Positions 39,988-48,717 of a stretch of 64,000 nucleotides of DNA are shown here, piece after piece; position 1 is the first letter of the stretch; each line of letters starts with the position of its first letter. The DNA is from Pseudomonas mucidolens. Its GTDB lineage: Bacteria; Pseudomonadota; Gammaproteobacteria; Pseudomonadales; Pseudomonadaceae. The stretch lies in the NCBI RefSeq assembly GCF_900106045.1, contig NZ_LT629802.1, forward strand, positions 4,526,001 through 4,590,000. Reading direction: 5' to 3'. The notes beneath the pieces were generated by a model that was given only the letters and a program-made list of their open reading frames with translations, did not search any database and had not been told where the DNA came from. A program made the position numbers and the translations under genes.

Positions 39988-40905
39988 ATGATTTCCTGGG
40001 TCGGTATCGACATCTCAAAATCAAACCTTGTCGTCTGGGTTAAACCACAGAGCGAAGGTTTCGATGTTTCAAACACTTCAGAAGGATTTCTTGAGCTGAT
40101 TCGACGATTGAGTCAGTTTGAAGTCAGTCTGATTTTGCTGGAGGCCACCGGGGGCTATGAGCGTAATGCCATGGCGGCTCTGCAAGGCGCAAACTTCAAG
40201 GTGCTCAGGGTCAATCCTCGCCGAGCCAGATCCTTTGCCGTGGCGATGGGCAAGAATGCGAAGACTGACGCTATTGATGCGGCCGTTCTAGCAGACTTTG
40301 CTGAAGTGCTGAATGCCTCAAGCAGCAAGGTTATTTCGCCTGAGCGTGAAGCGCTCCGCGAGCTGGTTCAGCAGCGCGAGCATTTCGTTCAGCAACGAGA
40401 CGACAATAAGCGCCGTCTTCAGCAAGCCCAGCTACCAGCCGTTATTGCGCTGATCAAAGGCCATATTCACTTCCTGCAAACGCAAATCAGGCAACTTGAT
40501 AAGGCCATCAATCAGAGCATGCACGAACTGGACGCAGAAAAAGCCCAGCGGCTCATCTCTGTTAAAGGTATCGGTACGGTTGCCACCGCGAGTTTGCTGG
40601 TTTATCTGCCCGAACTAGGTGAGCTTGATCGCCGTGAGGTTGCGGCCTTGGCAGGTATCGCGCCCTTGAACGACGACAGCGGTAATCACAGCGGGAAGCG
40701 ACATATCTATGGAGGCAGAGCCCGTGTCAGACGGGCTCTGTACATGTCCTGCTGGGTTGTAATCCGCCATCAGCCCGACTTCAAGGCACGCTACGAAGGC
40801 CTTCGAGAGCGAGGTAAGAGCGCGAAGGTCGCGCTCATCGCCTGCATGCGTGTACTGCTGATTAGGCTCAATGCCATGTTGCGAGATGGCACTGAGTGGC
40901 GGTGA
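39988..40905 (+). CDS. IS110-family DEDD transposase (bridge-RNA-guided recombinase)
   Basis: 305 aa. The RuvC-like domain carries Asp8 (WVGIDISKS), Glu52 (LLEATGGYER), Asp94 and Asp97 (KTDAIDAA), the DEDD set. A coiled middle (about 120-185) leads to the C-terminal Tnp domain with ISVKGIGTVATAS, LAGIAPLNDDSGNHSGKR and RRALYMSCW, where the catalytic Ser is expected. By analogy with IS621 it recombines DNA under guidance of the RNA encoded just upstream. The frame is intact. Confidence 0.95.
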   Translation: MISWVGIDISKSNLVVWVKPQSEGFDVSNTSEGFLELIRRLSQFEVSLILLEATGGYERNAMAALQGANFKVLRVNPRRARSFAVAMGKNAKTDAIDAAVLADFAEVLNASSSKVISPEREALRELVQQREHFVQQRDDNKRRLQQAQLPAVIALIKGHIHFLQTQIRQLDKAINQSMHELDAEKAQRLISVKGIGTVATASLLVYLPELGELDRREVAALAGIAPLNDDSGNHSGKRHIYGGRARVRRALYMSCWVVIRHQPDFKARYEGLRERGKSAKVALIACMRVLLIRLNAMLRDGTEWR

Positions 40906-41045
40906 CGAATGGCATGGTGAAGACAGTTGCTCCCACCTTTGGTTCTTCACCAAGTCCAAGGATCGCGCACCGTTTCAATGCACCCTGAACCGGCATCGCG
41001 CACAAACCCCAGGTCACTTTCGAAAAAACTCCACCCGCTGAAAAC

Positions 41046-41074
41046 CCAAAAGCCCCGCACCCCGGGGCTTTTGG
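41046..41074. terminator. Terminator between the IS and the 41.3-kb gene
   Basis: CCAAAAGCCCC (41046-41056) and GGGGCTTTTGG (41064-41074) form an 11-bp perfect stem with T-runs on either strand. No other gene ends here on the plus strand, so it is most simply the original ntrBC terminator, pushed about 1.2 kb away by the IS. Confidence 0.85.
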
Positions 41075-41150
41075 CTTTATGAAGAACGTTCTGACACGAC
41101 TTCGCAATGCTGGCACGCGCCCTGCAATAACCCTGGTACTACCCAGTTTC

Positions 41151-41260
41151 GGGGACCTTGGTACAGGCAGGCCGAGAATCCCCTCTTTTACACCGAAGCC
41201 ATCGTGCTTCACGCGGTTTTGGGAGTCCTGGTACAGGCAGGCTGGGAACTCCCTCTTTTA
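41151..41260. repeat. Two tandem 40-base hairpin repeats
   Basis: Units 41151-41190 and 41221-41260 agree at about 33 of 40 positions and both contain GGTACAGGCAGGC and end TCTTTTA. Each folds: unit 1 GGGGA/TCCCC plus CTTGG/CCGAG, unit 2 GGGAGT/ACTCCC plus CCTGG/CTGGG. Bases that differ change in pairs, preserving the stem. The second unit overlaps the stop codon of the gene on the minus strand. The class is unknown to me. Confidence 0.7.
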
Positions 41261-41698
41261 TTGCTCCTGGAGATGGATCTCCAACCGCCAACGGTCATCG
41301 ACCTCGGCGCCTGTCCACTGTCCACGCAACGGTCGCGCCGCTACCACGTTCAGCAGCAAGCCCTTATCGGTCTTGCGCACCCGCCAATTCGCATCCTTGT
41401 GGCTGACCTTCAACTGTCCCGCCAACGCTCTACCCTGCGCGTCAAACAGCAGCGCGACGGCGCCGTCGACATGTTCGCCATGGAGCTTGGGTTCGCTGTT
41501 GAACCACAGCACCAGGCCGTCCACCGAGGGTTCGATCTGTTGCAGCTCAACCGGATCCGCAGTGGTCAGGCGACCAATCATTAAACCCACCATCAGGCCG
41601 ACAATCACCAACGAGCTCAAAACCCTCGGTAATAGCTTCGGCCTGGGATCTTCTTCGGGGGTAGAATGCTGCGCATCTTTACCTTCGGAGCCGTGCAT
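41258..41698 (-). CDS. Conserved single-pass membrane protein, function unknown
   Basis: 146 aa: acidic N-terminal tail with PEEDPRPKLLPR, one helix (VLSSLVIVGLMVGLMIGRL, about residues 26-44), then a soluble periplasmic domain of about 100 residues rich in beta pattern. No domain recognised. A similar gene lies at this place, between ntrC and trmL, in other pseudomonads. Its ATG overlaps the trmL ATG on the opposite strand (CATG), so either start may be a little downstream. Confidence 0.7.
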   Translation of the reverse strand: MHGSEGKDAQHSTPEEDPRPKLLPRVLSSLVIVGLMVGLMIGRLTTADPVELQQIEPSVDGLVLWFNSEPKLHGEHVDGAVALLFDAQGRALAGQLKVSHKDANWRVRKTDKGLLLNVVAARPLRGQWTGAEVDDRWRLEIHLQEQ

Positions 41699-42152
41699 GT
41701 TTCACGTCATCCTTTTTCAACCAGAAATTCCGCCGAATACCGGCAACGTTATCAGGCTGTGTGCCAACAGTGGCTGCAACCTGCACTTGATCGAGCCGCT
41801 GGGTTTCGACATGGATGACAAACGTCTGCGTCGGGCTGGGCTGGACTATCACGAATATGCCACCTTGCAACGCCACGCGGACCTGGCGAGTTGCCTGGAA
41901 AGCCTCGGCCACCCGCGGCTGTTTGCGTTCACCACCAAGGGCTCGCGACCGTTTCATGATGCCAGTTTTGTCGAAGGTGACGCCTTTCTCTTCGGTCCGG
42001 AAAGCCGAGGCTTGCCGGCCGAGGTGCTGGACGCCCTGCCCGAGGGCCATCGCCTGCGCCTGCCGATGCGCGAAGGGTGCCGCAGCCTCAACCTGTCCAA
42101 CACGGTCGCCGTCGCCGTCTACGAAGGCTGGCGCCAGCTCGGTTTCAAATAA
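41697..42152 (+). CDS. trmL: tRNA (cytidine/uridine-34 2'-O)-methyltransferase
   Basis: SPOUT-class methyltransferase that 2'-O-methylates the wobble base of tRNA-Leu isoacceptors. 151 aa, full length. It begins MFHVILFQPEIPPNTGNVIR (family signature), then FGPESRGLP and the knotted C-terminus MREGCRSLNLSNTVAVAVYE. The start ATG overlaps the divergent neighbour's start. Confidence 0.95.
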   Translation: MFHVILFQPEIPPNTGNVIRLCANSGCNLHLIEPLGFDMDDKRLRRAGLDYHEYATLQRHADLASCLESLGHPRLFAFTTKGSRPFHDASFVEGDAFLFGPESRGLPAEVLDALPEGHRLRLPMREGCRSLNLSNTVAVAVYEGWRQLGFK

Positions 42153-42193
42153 GGCTGTGTCTGGCTGGAAGTGCAGATCCGCCCTGCGCTTCC

Positions 42194-42293
42194 TGTAGGA
42201 GCGAGCTTGCTCGCGAAAAACCTGAGGACGCTTAGGGGTATCAGATTTTCCGCGTCATCGTTGACGACCTTCGCGAGCAAGCTCGCGCCTACA
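42194..42293. repeat. REPIN (about 100 bp) between trmL and secB
   Basis: TGTAGGAGCGAGCTTGCTCG left and CGAGCAAGCTCGCGCCTACA right. Same length and inner GCGTCATCGTTGA as the copies at 14975 and 19934; one base of the right arm differs. Confidence 0.9.
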
Positions 42294-42302
42294 ATGGCGA
42301 GG

Positions 42303-42782
42303 TTACTGAACCGTTGGCGCAGCTTCCTGTTGCATACGCTGCAGCTCTTGCGCATACAAGGCATCGAAGTTCACCGGAGCCAGCATCAGGGCCGGGAACG
42401 AGCCACGGGTGACCAGGCTGTCCAGGGTTTCGCGAGCGTACGGGAACAGGATGTTCGGGCAGAACGCACCCAGCGTGTGGCTCATCGACGCTTCGTCCAG
42501 GCCCTGGATCAGGAAGATACCGGCCTGTTGCACTTCAGCGATGAACGCCACTTCTTCACCGTTCTTCACGGTAACCGAGAGGGTCAGCACCACTTCGTGG
42601 AAATCGCCTTCCAATTGCTTTTGACGGGTGTTCAGGTCCAGACCGACGCTTGGCGTCCACTCCTGACGGAAAATCGCCGGGCTTTTCGGCGCTTCGAACG
42701 ACAAGTCACGCACATAGATACGCTGCAGGGAAAACTGTGGGCCTTGAGCTTCTGCCGCTTCGGTGTTCTGTTGGTCAGTCAT
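42303..42782 (-). CDS. secB: Protein-export chaperone SecB
   Basis: Cytosolic tetramer that holds preproteins unfolded and hands them to SecA. 159 aa, full length, with [20 protein letters not shown] near the N-terminus and [21 protein letters not shown]. It is last in the rhodanese-grxC-secB transcript. Confidence 0.97.
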   Translation of the reverse strand: MTDQQNTEAAEAQGPQFSLQRIYVRDLSFEAPKSPAIFRQEWTPSVGLDLNTRQKQLEGDFHEVVLTLSVTVKNGEEVAFIAEVQQAGIFLIQGLDEASMSHTLGAFCPNILFPYARETLDSLVTRGSFPALMLAPVNFDALYAQELQRMQQEAAPTVQ

Positions 42783-42824
42783 CGTAGAGCCTTCTTGATC
42801 TTGGGGTCTTTTAGGGTTTAGGAG

Positions 42825-43079
42825 TCAGGCGCTGAGCAGCGCGTCCAGTTTACCGGCGCGCTCCAGGGCCAACAGCTCATCGCAGCCGCCGACATGCCGG
42901 CTACCGATCCAGATTTGCGGGACCGAGGTACGGCCAGCCTTCTGAGCCATTTCGGCGCGCACCTGAGGCTTGCCATCGACCTTGATTTCTTCAAAGGCAA
43001 CCTGCTTGCTCTGGAGCAACTGCTTGGCGCGGATGCAATAAGGGCAATAATCGCTGGAATACACGACAACCTGACTCAT
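42825..43079 (-). CDS. grxC: Glutaredoxin 3
   Basis: 84-aa class I glutaredoxin with active site CPYC (YSSDYCPYCIRAKQLL) and the GSH-binding TSVPQIWIGSRHVGGCDEL. It reduces disulfides with glutathione. It starts one base after the rhodanese gene's stop, so the two are coupled. Confidence 0.96.
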   Translation of the reverse strand: MSQVVVYSSDYCPYCIRAKQLLQSKQVAFEEIKVDGKPQVRAEMAQKAGRTSVPQIWIGSRHVGGCDELLALERAGKLDALLSA

Positions 43080-43080
43080 A

Positions 43081-43494
43081 TCACTTCACCAACGGCAGGT
43101 TGTCGGCGCGCCAGCTGGAGATACCACCGGACAGCTTGGCGGCGGTAAAACCGCTTTTCATCATTTCGCGGGCGTGGCCACCGGCGTGCTGGCCCTGGGC
43201 GTCGACCAGGATGATGGTCTTGGCCTTGTGCTTCTCCAGTTCGGCGATGCGCGCGATCAGCTTGTCCTGGGGAATGTTCAGCGCACCGACGATATGCCCG
43301 GCGGCAAAATCCTTGGCGGGACGAATATCGACGATAACGGCCTGGTCCTTGTTGACCAGCGCAGTCAGCTCGCCGGTACTGAGGCTGCGGCCGCCACGGC
43401 TCATTTCATGAGCGATCAGCAGCGCCAGCAGTACGACAAAGGCACCGACCAGCAGATAGTGAGAGGTAGCGAATGCAATCAGGTGATCAACCAT
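43081..43494 (-). CDS. Membrane-anchored rhodanese-fold protein lacking the catalytic Cys
   Basis: 137 aa: one N-terminal helix (HYLLVGAFVVLLALLIAHEM), then a rhodanese domain with VIVDIRPAKDFAAGHIVGALNIP. At the active-site loop, where active rhodaneses have Cys, the sequence is ILVDAQGQHAGGHA with no Cys, so sulfur transfer is unlikely. YibN-like. It heads the operon with grxC and secB. Confidence 0.88.
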   Translation of the reverse strand: MVDHLIAFATSHYLLVGAFVVLLALLIAHEMSRGGRSLSTGELTALVNKDQAVIVDIRPAKDFAAGHIVGALNIPQDKLIARIAELEKHKAKTIILVDAQGQHAGGHAREMMKSGFTAAKLSGGISSWRADNLPLVK

Positions 43495-43645
43495 CTAGGA
43501 GGTTCCAGGGCGTTAAAATGGCGGTAAGTATACACAGCCGTCATGGCCGGCCAACCCCCGTAAAGCGGTGACGGCATCGGAACTTCGCTTTAAACTGCCA
43601 CTCCCTTTTCAATCGCCTTCCTTTAATACCGCCGCGAGAGGATCT

Positions 43646-45175
43646 ATGACTACGACGCCTAAACCTTTGGTCCTGATGATTCTCGATGGCTTCGGTCACA
43701 GTGAAAGCCACGAATCCAACGCCGTGTACTCGGCCAACAAGCCCGTACTGGACCGCCTGACGGCGACCGTGCCCAACGGCCTGATCTCGGGATCCGGCAT
43801 GGATGTCGGCCTGCCGGACGGTCAAATGGGCAACTCGGAAGTCGGCCACATGAACCTGGGCGCCGGACGAGTGGTGTATCAGGACTTCACGCGCGTGACC
43901 AAATCCATTCGCGATGGCGAGTTTTTCGAGAACCCGACCCTCTGCGCAGCGGTGGATAAAGCCGTCGCGGCCGGCAAGGCCGTGCATTTCATGGGCCTGC
44001 TGTCCGATGGCGGCGTCCACAGCCATCAGGATCATCTGGTGGCTATGGCCGAACTGGCCTACAAGCGCGGTGCCGAAAAAATCTACCTGCACGCGCTCCT
44101 CGACGGCCGCGATACACCGCCGAAAAGCGCGCAATCGTCCATCGAACTGTTGGACGCGAGCTTCACCGCTCTGGGCAAGGGCCGCATCGCCAGCCTGGTG
44201 GGGCGTTATTTCGCGATGGACCGCGACAACCGCTGGGACCGCGTGGCCCAGGCCTACAACCTGATTGTCGACGGCAACGCCGAATTCAACGCCGCCACCG
44301 CCCAGCAAGGCCTGGAAGCCGCCTACGCCCGTGGCGAGAGCGATGAATTCGTCAAGGCCACCACCATCGGTGAACCGGTGAAAGTCGAAGATGGCGACGC
44401 CATGGTGTTCATGAACTTCCGCGCCGACCGCGCTCGCGAGTTGAGCCGTGTGTTCGTTGAAGATGATTTCAACGACTTCGAGCGCGTCCGCCAGCCAAAA
44501 CTCGCTGGTTTCGTGATGCTGACCCAATACGCCGCCAGCATCCCGGCACCTTCGGCCTTTGCGCCGGGCAGCCTGGAAAACGTGCTGGGGGACTACCTGG
44601 CAAAAAACGGCAAGACCCAGTTACGCATTGCCGAAACCGAGAAATACGCCCACGTGACCTTCTTTTTCTCGGGCGGGCGTGAAGAACCGTTCCCCGGTGA
44701 AGAACGCATCCTGATCCCGTCGCCGAAAGTCGCCACCTATGACTTGCAGCCGGAGATGAGCGCGCCGGAAGTGACCGACAAGATCGTCGATGCCATTGAA
44801 AACCTGCGTTATGACGTGATCGTGGTCAACTACGCCAACGGCGACATGGTCGGCCACAGCGGCAACCTGGAAGCGGCCATCAAAGCCGTCGAATGCCTCG
44901 ACCTGTGTGTCGGCCGCATCGTCGATGCCCTGGAGAAAGTCGGTGGCGAAGCGCTGATCACCGCCGACCACGGCAACTGCGAACAAATGTCCGACGCATC
45001 CACCGGCCAGGCCCACACGGCCCACACCACCGAGCCGGTGCCGTTCATCTATGTCGGCAAGCGCGACTTCAAGGTCCGCGAAGGCGGCGTACTGGCGGAC
45101 GTGGCGCCGACCATGCTGAAGTTGATGGGCCTGGAAAAACCTGCCGAGATGACTGGCACTTCGATATTGGTTTGA
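43646..45175 (+). CDS. gpmI: 2,3-bisphosphoglycerate-independent phosphoglycerate mutase
   Basis: Interconverts 3- and 2-phosphoglycerate (EC 5.4.2.12) using two Mn2+. 509 aa with LMILDGFG at the N-terminus, the phosphoserine nucleophile Ser64 in [10 protein letters not shown], and metal ligands in [12 protein letters not shown] and ADHGNCEQM. The start at 43646 follows GAGAGGA. Confidence 0.97.
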   Translation: MTTTPKPLVLMILDGFGHSESHESNAVYSANKPVLDRLTATVPNGLISGSGMDVGLPDGQMGNSEVGHMNLGAGRVVYQDFTRVTKSIRDGEFFENPTLCAAVDKAVAAGKAVHFMGLLSDGGVHSHQDHLVAMAELAYKRGAEKIYLHALLDGRDTPPKSAQSSIELLDASFTALGKGRIASLVGRYFAMDRDNRWDRVAQAYNLIVDGNAEFNAATAQQGLEAAYARGESDEFVKATTIGEPVKVEDGDAMVFMNFRADRARELSRVFVEDDFNDFERVRQPKLAGFVMLTQYAASIPAPSAFAPGSLENVLGDYLAKNGKTQLRIAETEKYAHVTFFFSGGREEPFPGEERILIPSPKVATYDLQPEMSAPEVTDKIVDAIENLRYDVIVVNYANGDMVGHSGNLEAAIKAVECLDLCVGRIVDALEKVGGEALITADHGNCEQMSDASTGQAHTAHTTEPVPFIYVGKRDFKVREGGVLADVAPTMLKLMGLEKPAEMTGTSILV

Positions 45176-45221
45176 TGGCAAAACCGACCGACTAAAGCCT
45201 CCGAAACGGCTTTTTATGACG

Positions 45222-45258
45222 AACGCCTCAAAGCAGTTGGCTTTGAGGCGTTTTTTTT
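45222..45258 (+). terminator. Terminator of gpmI
   Basis: AACGCCTCAAAG (45222-45233) with CTTTGAGGCGTT (45241-45252), 12-bp perfect stem, then a T-run to 45258. A smaller AGCC/GGCT hairpin with T5 precedes it near 45196-45215. Confidence 0.92.
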
Positions 45259-45312
45259 GCGGCGCTTGCCGGGCATACTAGACCGTCCCTTTCCCTGGTG
45301 TCGCCCGCCTCT

Positions 45313-46590
45313 ATGCTTCGCGCCTTGATTACCCTTGCTCTTGTCTGCCTGCTCCAACCGGCTTTTGCCGACGAGCGCGCGCAAACCCAACAACAGTTGG
45401 ACGCTACGCGTCAGGATATTACCGAGCTGAAAAAGCTGCTCGGCAAGCTCCAGAAAGAAAAATCCGGCGTGCAGAAAGATCTGCGCGGCACGGAAACCGA
45501 AATGGGCAAGCTGGAGAAGCAGGTCCAGGAGCTGCAAAAAGAACTAAAGAAGAGCGAGTCGGAACTGGAGCGACTCGACGCTGAGAAAAAAAAACTCCAG
45601 AGCGCCCGCGTTGAACAGCAACGCCTGATCGCAATCCAGGCGCGCGCCGCGTACCAGAACGGCCGCCAGGAATACCTCAAGCTGCTGCTCAACCAGCAGA
45701 ACCCGGAAAAATTCGCTCGCACCCTGACGTATTACGACTACCTGAGCACGGCGCGCCTGGAGCAACTTAAAAGCTTCAACGAGACCCTGCGCCAGTTGGC
45801 CAATGTCGAACAGGAAATCGCTGACCAGCAGAACCAGTTGCTGGCGCAAAAAAGCAGCCTTGATACCCAGCGCGATGAGCTGGAGAAGGTCCGCAAGGAA
45901 CGCCAGCAGGCATTGGCCAAGCTCAATAACGATGTGAAAGCCCGTGACACCAAACTCCGGGCCCGTCAACAGGACCAGGCCGACTTGGCCAAGGTTCTGA
46001 AAACCATCGAAGAGACCTTGGCGCGCCAGGCTCGCGAAGCTGAACAGGCGCGACAAAAGGCGCTGATTGCCCAGCAGGAAGCCGAAAAAAAGCGTCAGCG
46101 TGACGCCGCCACCGACGCCCCGCGTAAACCGGCGCGCACAGCTTCCGGTCCGCTGGTTTCCAGTGCCGGTGAATCTTTCGGCGGACCGTTTGCTTCAGCC
46201 CGGGGAAAACTTCCATGGCCAGTTGATGGTCGATTGCTTGCACGTTTTGGTCAGACCCGTGGCGACGACACCCGCACCAAATGGGACGGCGTGATGATCA
46301 GCGCCGCCGCCGGCAGCCAGGTGCATGCTGTCCACGGTGGCCGCGTGGTGTTTGCCGACTGGCTACGCGGCGCGGGTTTGTTGGTGATTCTCGACCACGG
46401 TAATGGCTATTTGAGCCTTTACGGCCACAATCAAACATTGCTCAAAGCAGCAGGTGATGTTGTAAAAGCCGGTGAATCCATCTCCACTGTCGGTAGCAGT
46501 GGTGGCCAGGACACCCCGGCGTTGTACTTCGCTATTCGTCAGCAGGGTCGCCCCAGCGATCCTGCACAATGGTGTCGCGCCCAAGGATAG
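45313..46590 (+). CDS. envC: EnvC-type murein hydrolase activator
   Basis: Periplasmic activator of division amidases. 425 aa from the ATG at 45313: signal peptide (LITLALVCLLQPAFA), long coiled coils (about 25-275, rich in Q/K/E), a linker, and a C-terminal LytM (M23) domain. The metal residues are degenerate (WDGVMISAAAGSQVHAVHGG, LYGHNQTLLK), as in EnvC, so it likely does not cut peptidoglycan itself. An in-frame GTG at 45298 is a less likely start. Confidence 0.9.
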   Translation: MLRALITLALVCLLQPAFADERAQTQQQLDATRQDITELKKLLGKLQKEKSGVQKDLRGTETEMGKLEKQVQELQKELKKSESELERLDAEKKKLQSARVEQQRLIAIQARAAYQNGRQEYLKLLLNQQNPEKFARTLTYYDYLSTARLEQLKSFNETLRQLANVEQEIADQQNQLLAQKSSLDTQRDELEKVRKERQQALAKLNNDVKARDTKLRARQQDQADLAKVLKTIEETLARQAREAEQARQKALIAQQEAEKKRQRDAATDAPRKPARTASGPLVSSAGESFGGPFASARGKLPWPVDGRLLARFGQTRGDDTRTKWDGVMISAAAGSQVHAVHGGRVVFADWLRGAGLLVILDHGNGYLSLYGHNQTLLKAAGDVVKAGESISTVGSSGGQDTPALYFAIRQQGRPSDPAQWCRAQG

Positions 46591-46619
46591 GCCGCACCTA
46601 CATTAGGAGTTCGTTCGAC

Positions 46620-47927
46620 ATGCTGCATTTGTCCCGCCTCACTTCGCTGGCCCTGACGATCGCCCTGGTGCTCGGCGCGCCTCTGGCATTCGCCGACGAG
46701 GCCGCCGAGCCAACCACGGCCGCGACCACCAAGGCACCGTTGCCGCTGGACGAGTTGCGCACCTTTGCCGAGGTCATGGACCGGATCAAGGCGGCCTATG
46801 TCGAACCTGTGGACGACAAGACGCTGCTGGAAAATGCCATCAAAGGCATGCTCAGCAACCTCGATCCGCACTCCGCCTACCTGGGTCCGGAAGACTTTGC
46901 CGAACTGCAGGAAAGCACCAGCGGTGAATTCGGCGGCCTGGGCATTGAAGTCGGCGCTGAAGACGGCATCATCAAAGTGGTTTCGCCGATCGACGACACA
47001 CCGGCGTCCAAGGCCGGCATCCAGGCCGGCGACCTGATCGTCAAGATCAACGGTCAACCGACCCGTGGCCATACCATGACCGAAGCCGTCGACAAGATGC
47101 GCGGCAAGGTCGGCCAGAAAATCACCCTGACCCTGGTGCGCGACGGCGGTAACCCGTTCGACGTGACCCTGACTCGCGCCACCATCACGGTCAAGAGCGT
47201 GAAAAGCCAGTTGCTGGAATCGGGCTACGGCTACATCCGCATCACGCAGTTCCAGGTCAAGACCGGCGATGAAGTGGCCAAGGCCCTGGCGAAGCTGCGC
47301 AAGGACAACGGCAAGAAACTCAACGGCATCGTCCTCGACCTGCGCAACAACCCAGGTGGCGTGTTGCAATCGGCCGTGGAAGTGGTCGACCACTTCATCA
47401 CCAAAGGCCTGATCGTCTACACCAAGGGCCGGATTGCCAACTCCGAATTGCGCTTCTCGGCCACCGGCAATGACCTCAGCGAGAACGTTCCACTGGCGGT
47501 GCTGATCAACGGTGGCAGCGCCTCGGCCTCGGAGATCGTCGCCGGCGCCCTGCAAGACCAGAAACGCGGCGTGTTGATGGGCACCACCAGTTTCGGCAAG
47601 GGCTCGGTGCAAACCGTGCTGCCGCTGAACAATGAACGCGCCTTGAAGATCACCACGGCGCTGTACTACACGCCTAACGGTCGTTCGATCCAGGCCCAGG
47701 GCATCGCGCCTGATATCGAGGTGCGCCAGGCCAAGATCACCAACGAACAGGAAAACGAGTACTTCAAGGAAGCGGACCTGCAAGGTCACTTGGGCAACGG
47801 CAACGGCGGCGCCGACCAGCCTACCGGCAGCGGCCCGAAAGCCAAGCCGATGCCTCAGGATGATGATTACCAGTTGGCCCAGGCCTTGAGCCTGCTCAAG
47901 GGTCTGAGCATCACCCGCAACCGCTGA
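46620..47927 (+). CDS. ctpA: Carboxy-terminal processing protease CtpA (S41)
   Basis: Periplasmic serine protease that trims C-termini; in Pseudomonas it degrades peptidoglycan cross-link hydrolases. 435 aa: signal peptide ending AFADEAA, PDZ domain (GGLGIEVGAEDGIIKV), catalytic Ser in GGSASASEIVAGAL and Lys in TSFGKGSVQT. The ribosome site is AGGAG. It follows envC closely, and both act on cell-wall turnover. Confidence 0.95.
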   Translation: MLHLSRLTSLALTIALVLGAPLAFADEAAEPTTAATTKAPLPLDELRTFAEVMDRIKAAYVEPVDDKTLLENAIKGMLSNLDPHSAYLGPEDFAELQESTSGEFGGLGIEVGAEDGIIKVVSPIDDTPASKAGIQAGDLIVKINGQPTRGHTMTEAVDKMRGKVGQKITLTLVRDGGNPFDVTLTRATITVKSVKSQLLESGYGYIRITQFQVKTGDEVAKALAKLRKDNGKKLNGIVLDLRNNPGGVLQSAVEVVDHFITKGLIVYTKGRIANSELRFSATGNDLSENVPLAVLINGGSASASEIVAGALQDQKRGVLMGTTSFGKGSVQTVLPLNNERALKITTALYYTPNGRSIQAQGIAPDIEVRQAKITNEQENEYFKEADLQGHLGNGNGGADQPTGSGPKAKPMPQDDDYQLAQALSLLKGLSITRNR

Positions 47928-47928
47928 T

Positions 47929-48717
47929 ATGCGCTGTGGACTGATCTTCACGTTGCTGTGCTGTCTGGCGGGAGCTGCCCAAGGCGCCTCCGCCAGCGCC
48001 TTGGCGGCGCCGCATAAAGCCTACCTGACGCTGATTATCGACGATCTGGGGCAGAACCTGCCGCGCGATCGTCGCGTGCTGGCCCTGCCCGGCCCGGTCA
48101 CCACAGCAATCATGCCCGACACCCCCCACGCCGCCGAATTTGCCCGCGAGGCCCACCAGGCCGGCAAAACCATTATCCTGCACATGCCCATGGATCCGGC
48201 CACCGGCCCGTTCGCCTGGCATCCCGAGCTACCCGTCGAGGAACTCGGCAAGCGCCTGGATGCGGCGTTCAAGGCGGTGCCCTATACCGCCGGCATCAAC
48301 AACCACATGGGCAGCCGCATGACCGCCGAACCGGCCGCCATGGCCTGGCTGATGGATGAGTTGCAGCGGCGCCACAAGTTTTTTCTCGACAGCCGTACCA
48401 GCGCCAAGACCGTGGCGGCAGCCGAGGCGCAAAAGATCGGCTTGGCCAGCGTCTCGCGAGATGTGTTTCTCGATGACGAACGCACTGAAGCCGCCATCAC
48501 CACACAGCTGCAGACGGCGATCAAGCTGGCCCATAGACAGGGCTCGGCCGTCATGATCGGCCATCCTTATCCACAAACCCTGGCGGTATTGGAGCGCGAG
48601 TTACCCAAGCTCAAGGCCCAGGGCATCGAATGGATTGATATAAAGCTGATGATCAGCGTGCGCGGCAATCAAGCCATGGCCGGGCACGGCAAGGATGGCG
48701 TTTACCGTTACAGGTAG
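47929..48717 (+). CDS. Divergent polysaccharide deacetylase family protein
   Basis: 262 aa with signal peptide (LIFTLLCCLAGAAQGASA) and the YibQ/DUF610-type fold: LTLIIDDLGQNLPRDRRV, LHMPMDP, GINNHMGSRMT and FFLDSRTSAKTVAA. Related to NodB-type carbohydrate esterases but with an altered metal site, so catalysis is unproven. It begins one base after ctpA's stop. Its end overlaps the convergent neighbour by 10 bases. Confidence 0.88.
   Translation: MRCGLIFTLLCCLAGAAQGASASALAAPHKAYLTLIIDDLGQNLPRDRRVLALPGPVTTAIMPDTPHAAEFAREAHQAGKTIILHMPMDPATGPFAWHPELPVEELGKRLDAAFKAVPYTAGINNHMGSRMTAEPAAMAWLMDELQRRHKFFLDSRTSAKTVAAAEAQKIGLASVSRDVFLDDERTEAAITTQLQTAIKLAHRQGSAVMIGHPYPQTLAVLERELPKLKAQGIEWIDIKLMISVRGNQAMAGHGKDGVYRYR

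Larger units (their letters stand above)
39776..40931 (+). mobile_element. IS110-family insertion sequence inserted in a REP palindrome
   Basis: About 1.15-kb element without terminal inverted repeats. Bounds are set by the CT core dinucleotide on both sides (39776-39777 and 40930-40931). Removing the element rejoins GCGGGCTTGCCCG-CT-CCCACC, a typical Pseudomonas REP. It contains a 210-base left noncoding end (bridge RNA), a DEDD transposase gene and a 24-base right end. It appears intact. Confidence 0.88.

Noticed and set aside
40906..40931. IS1111-type arrangement with the guide RNA downstream of the transposase
   Set aside because: Only about 24 bases follow the stop before the right end, and there are no subterminal inverted repeats; the guide loops are upstream.
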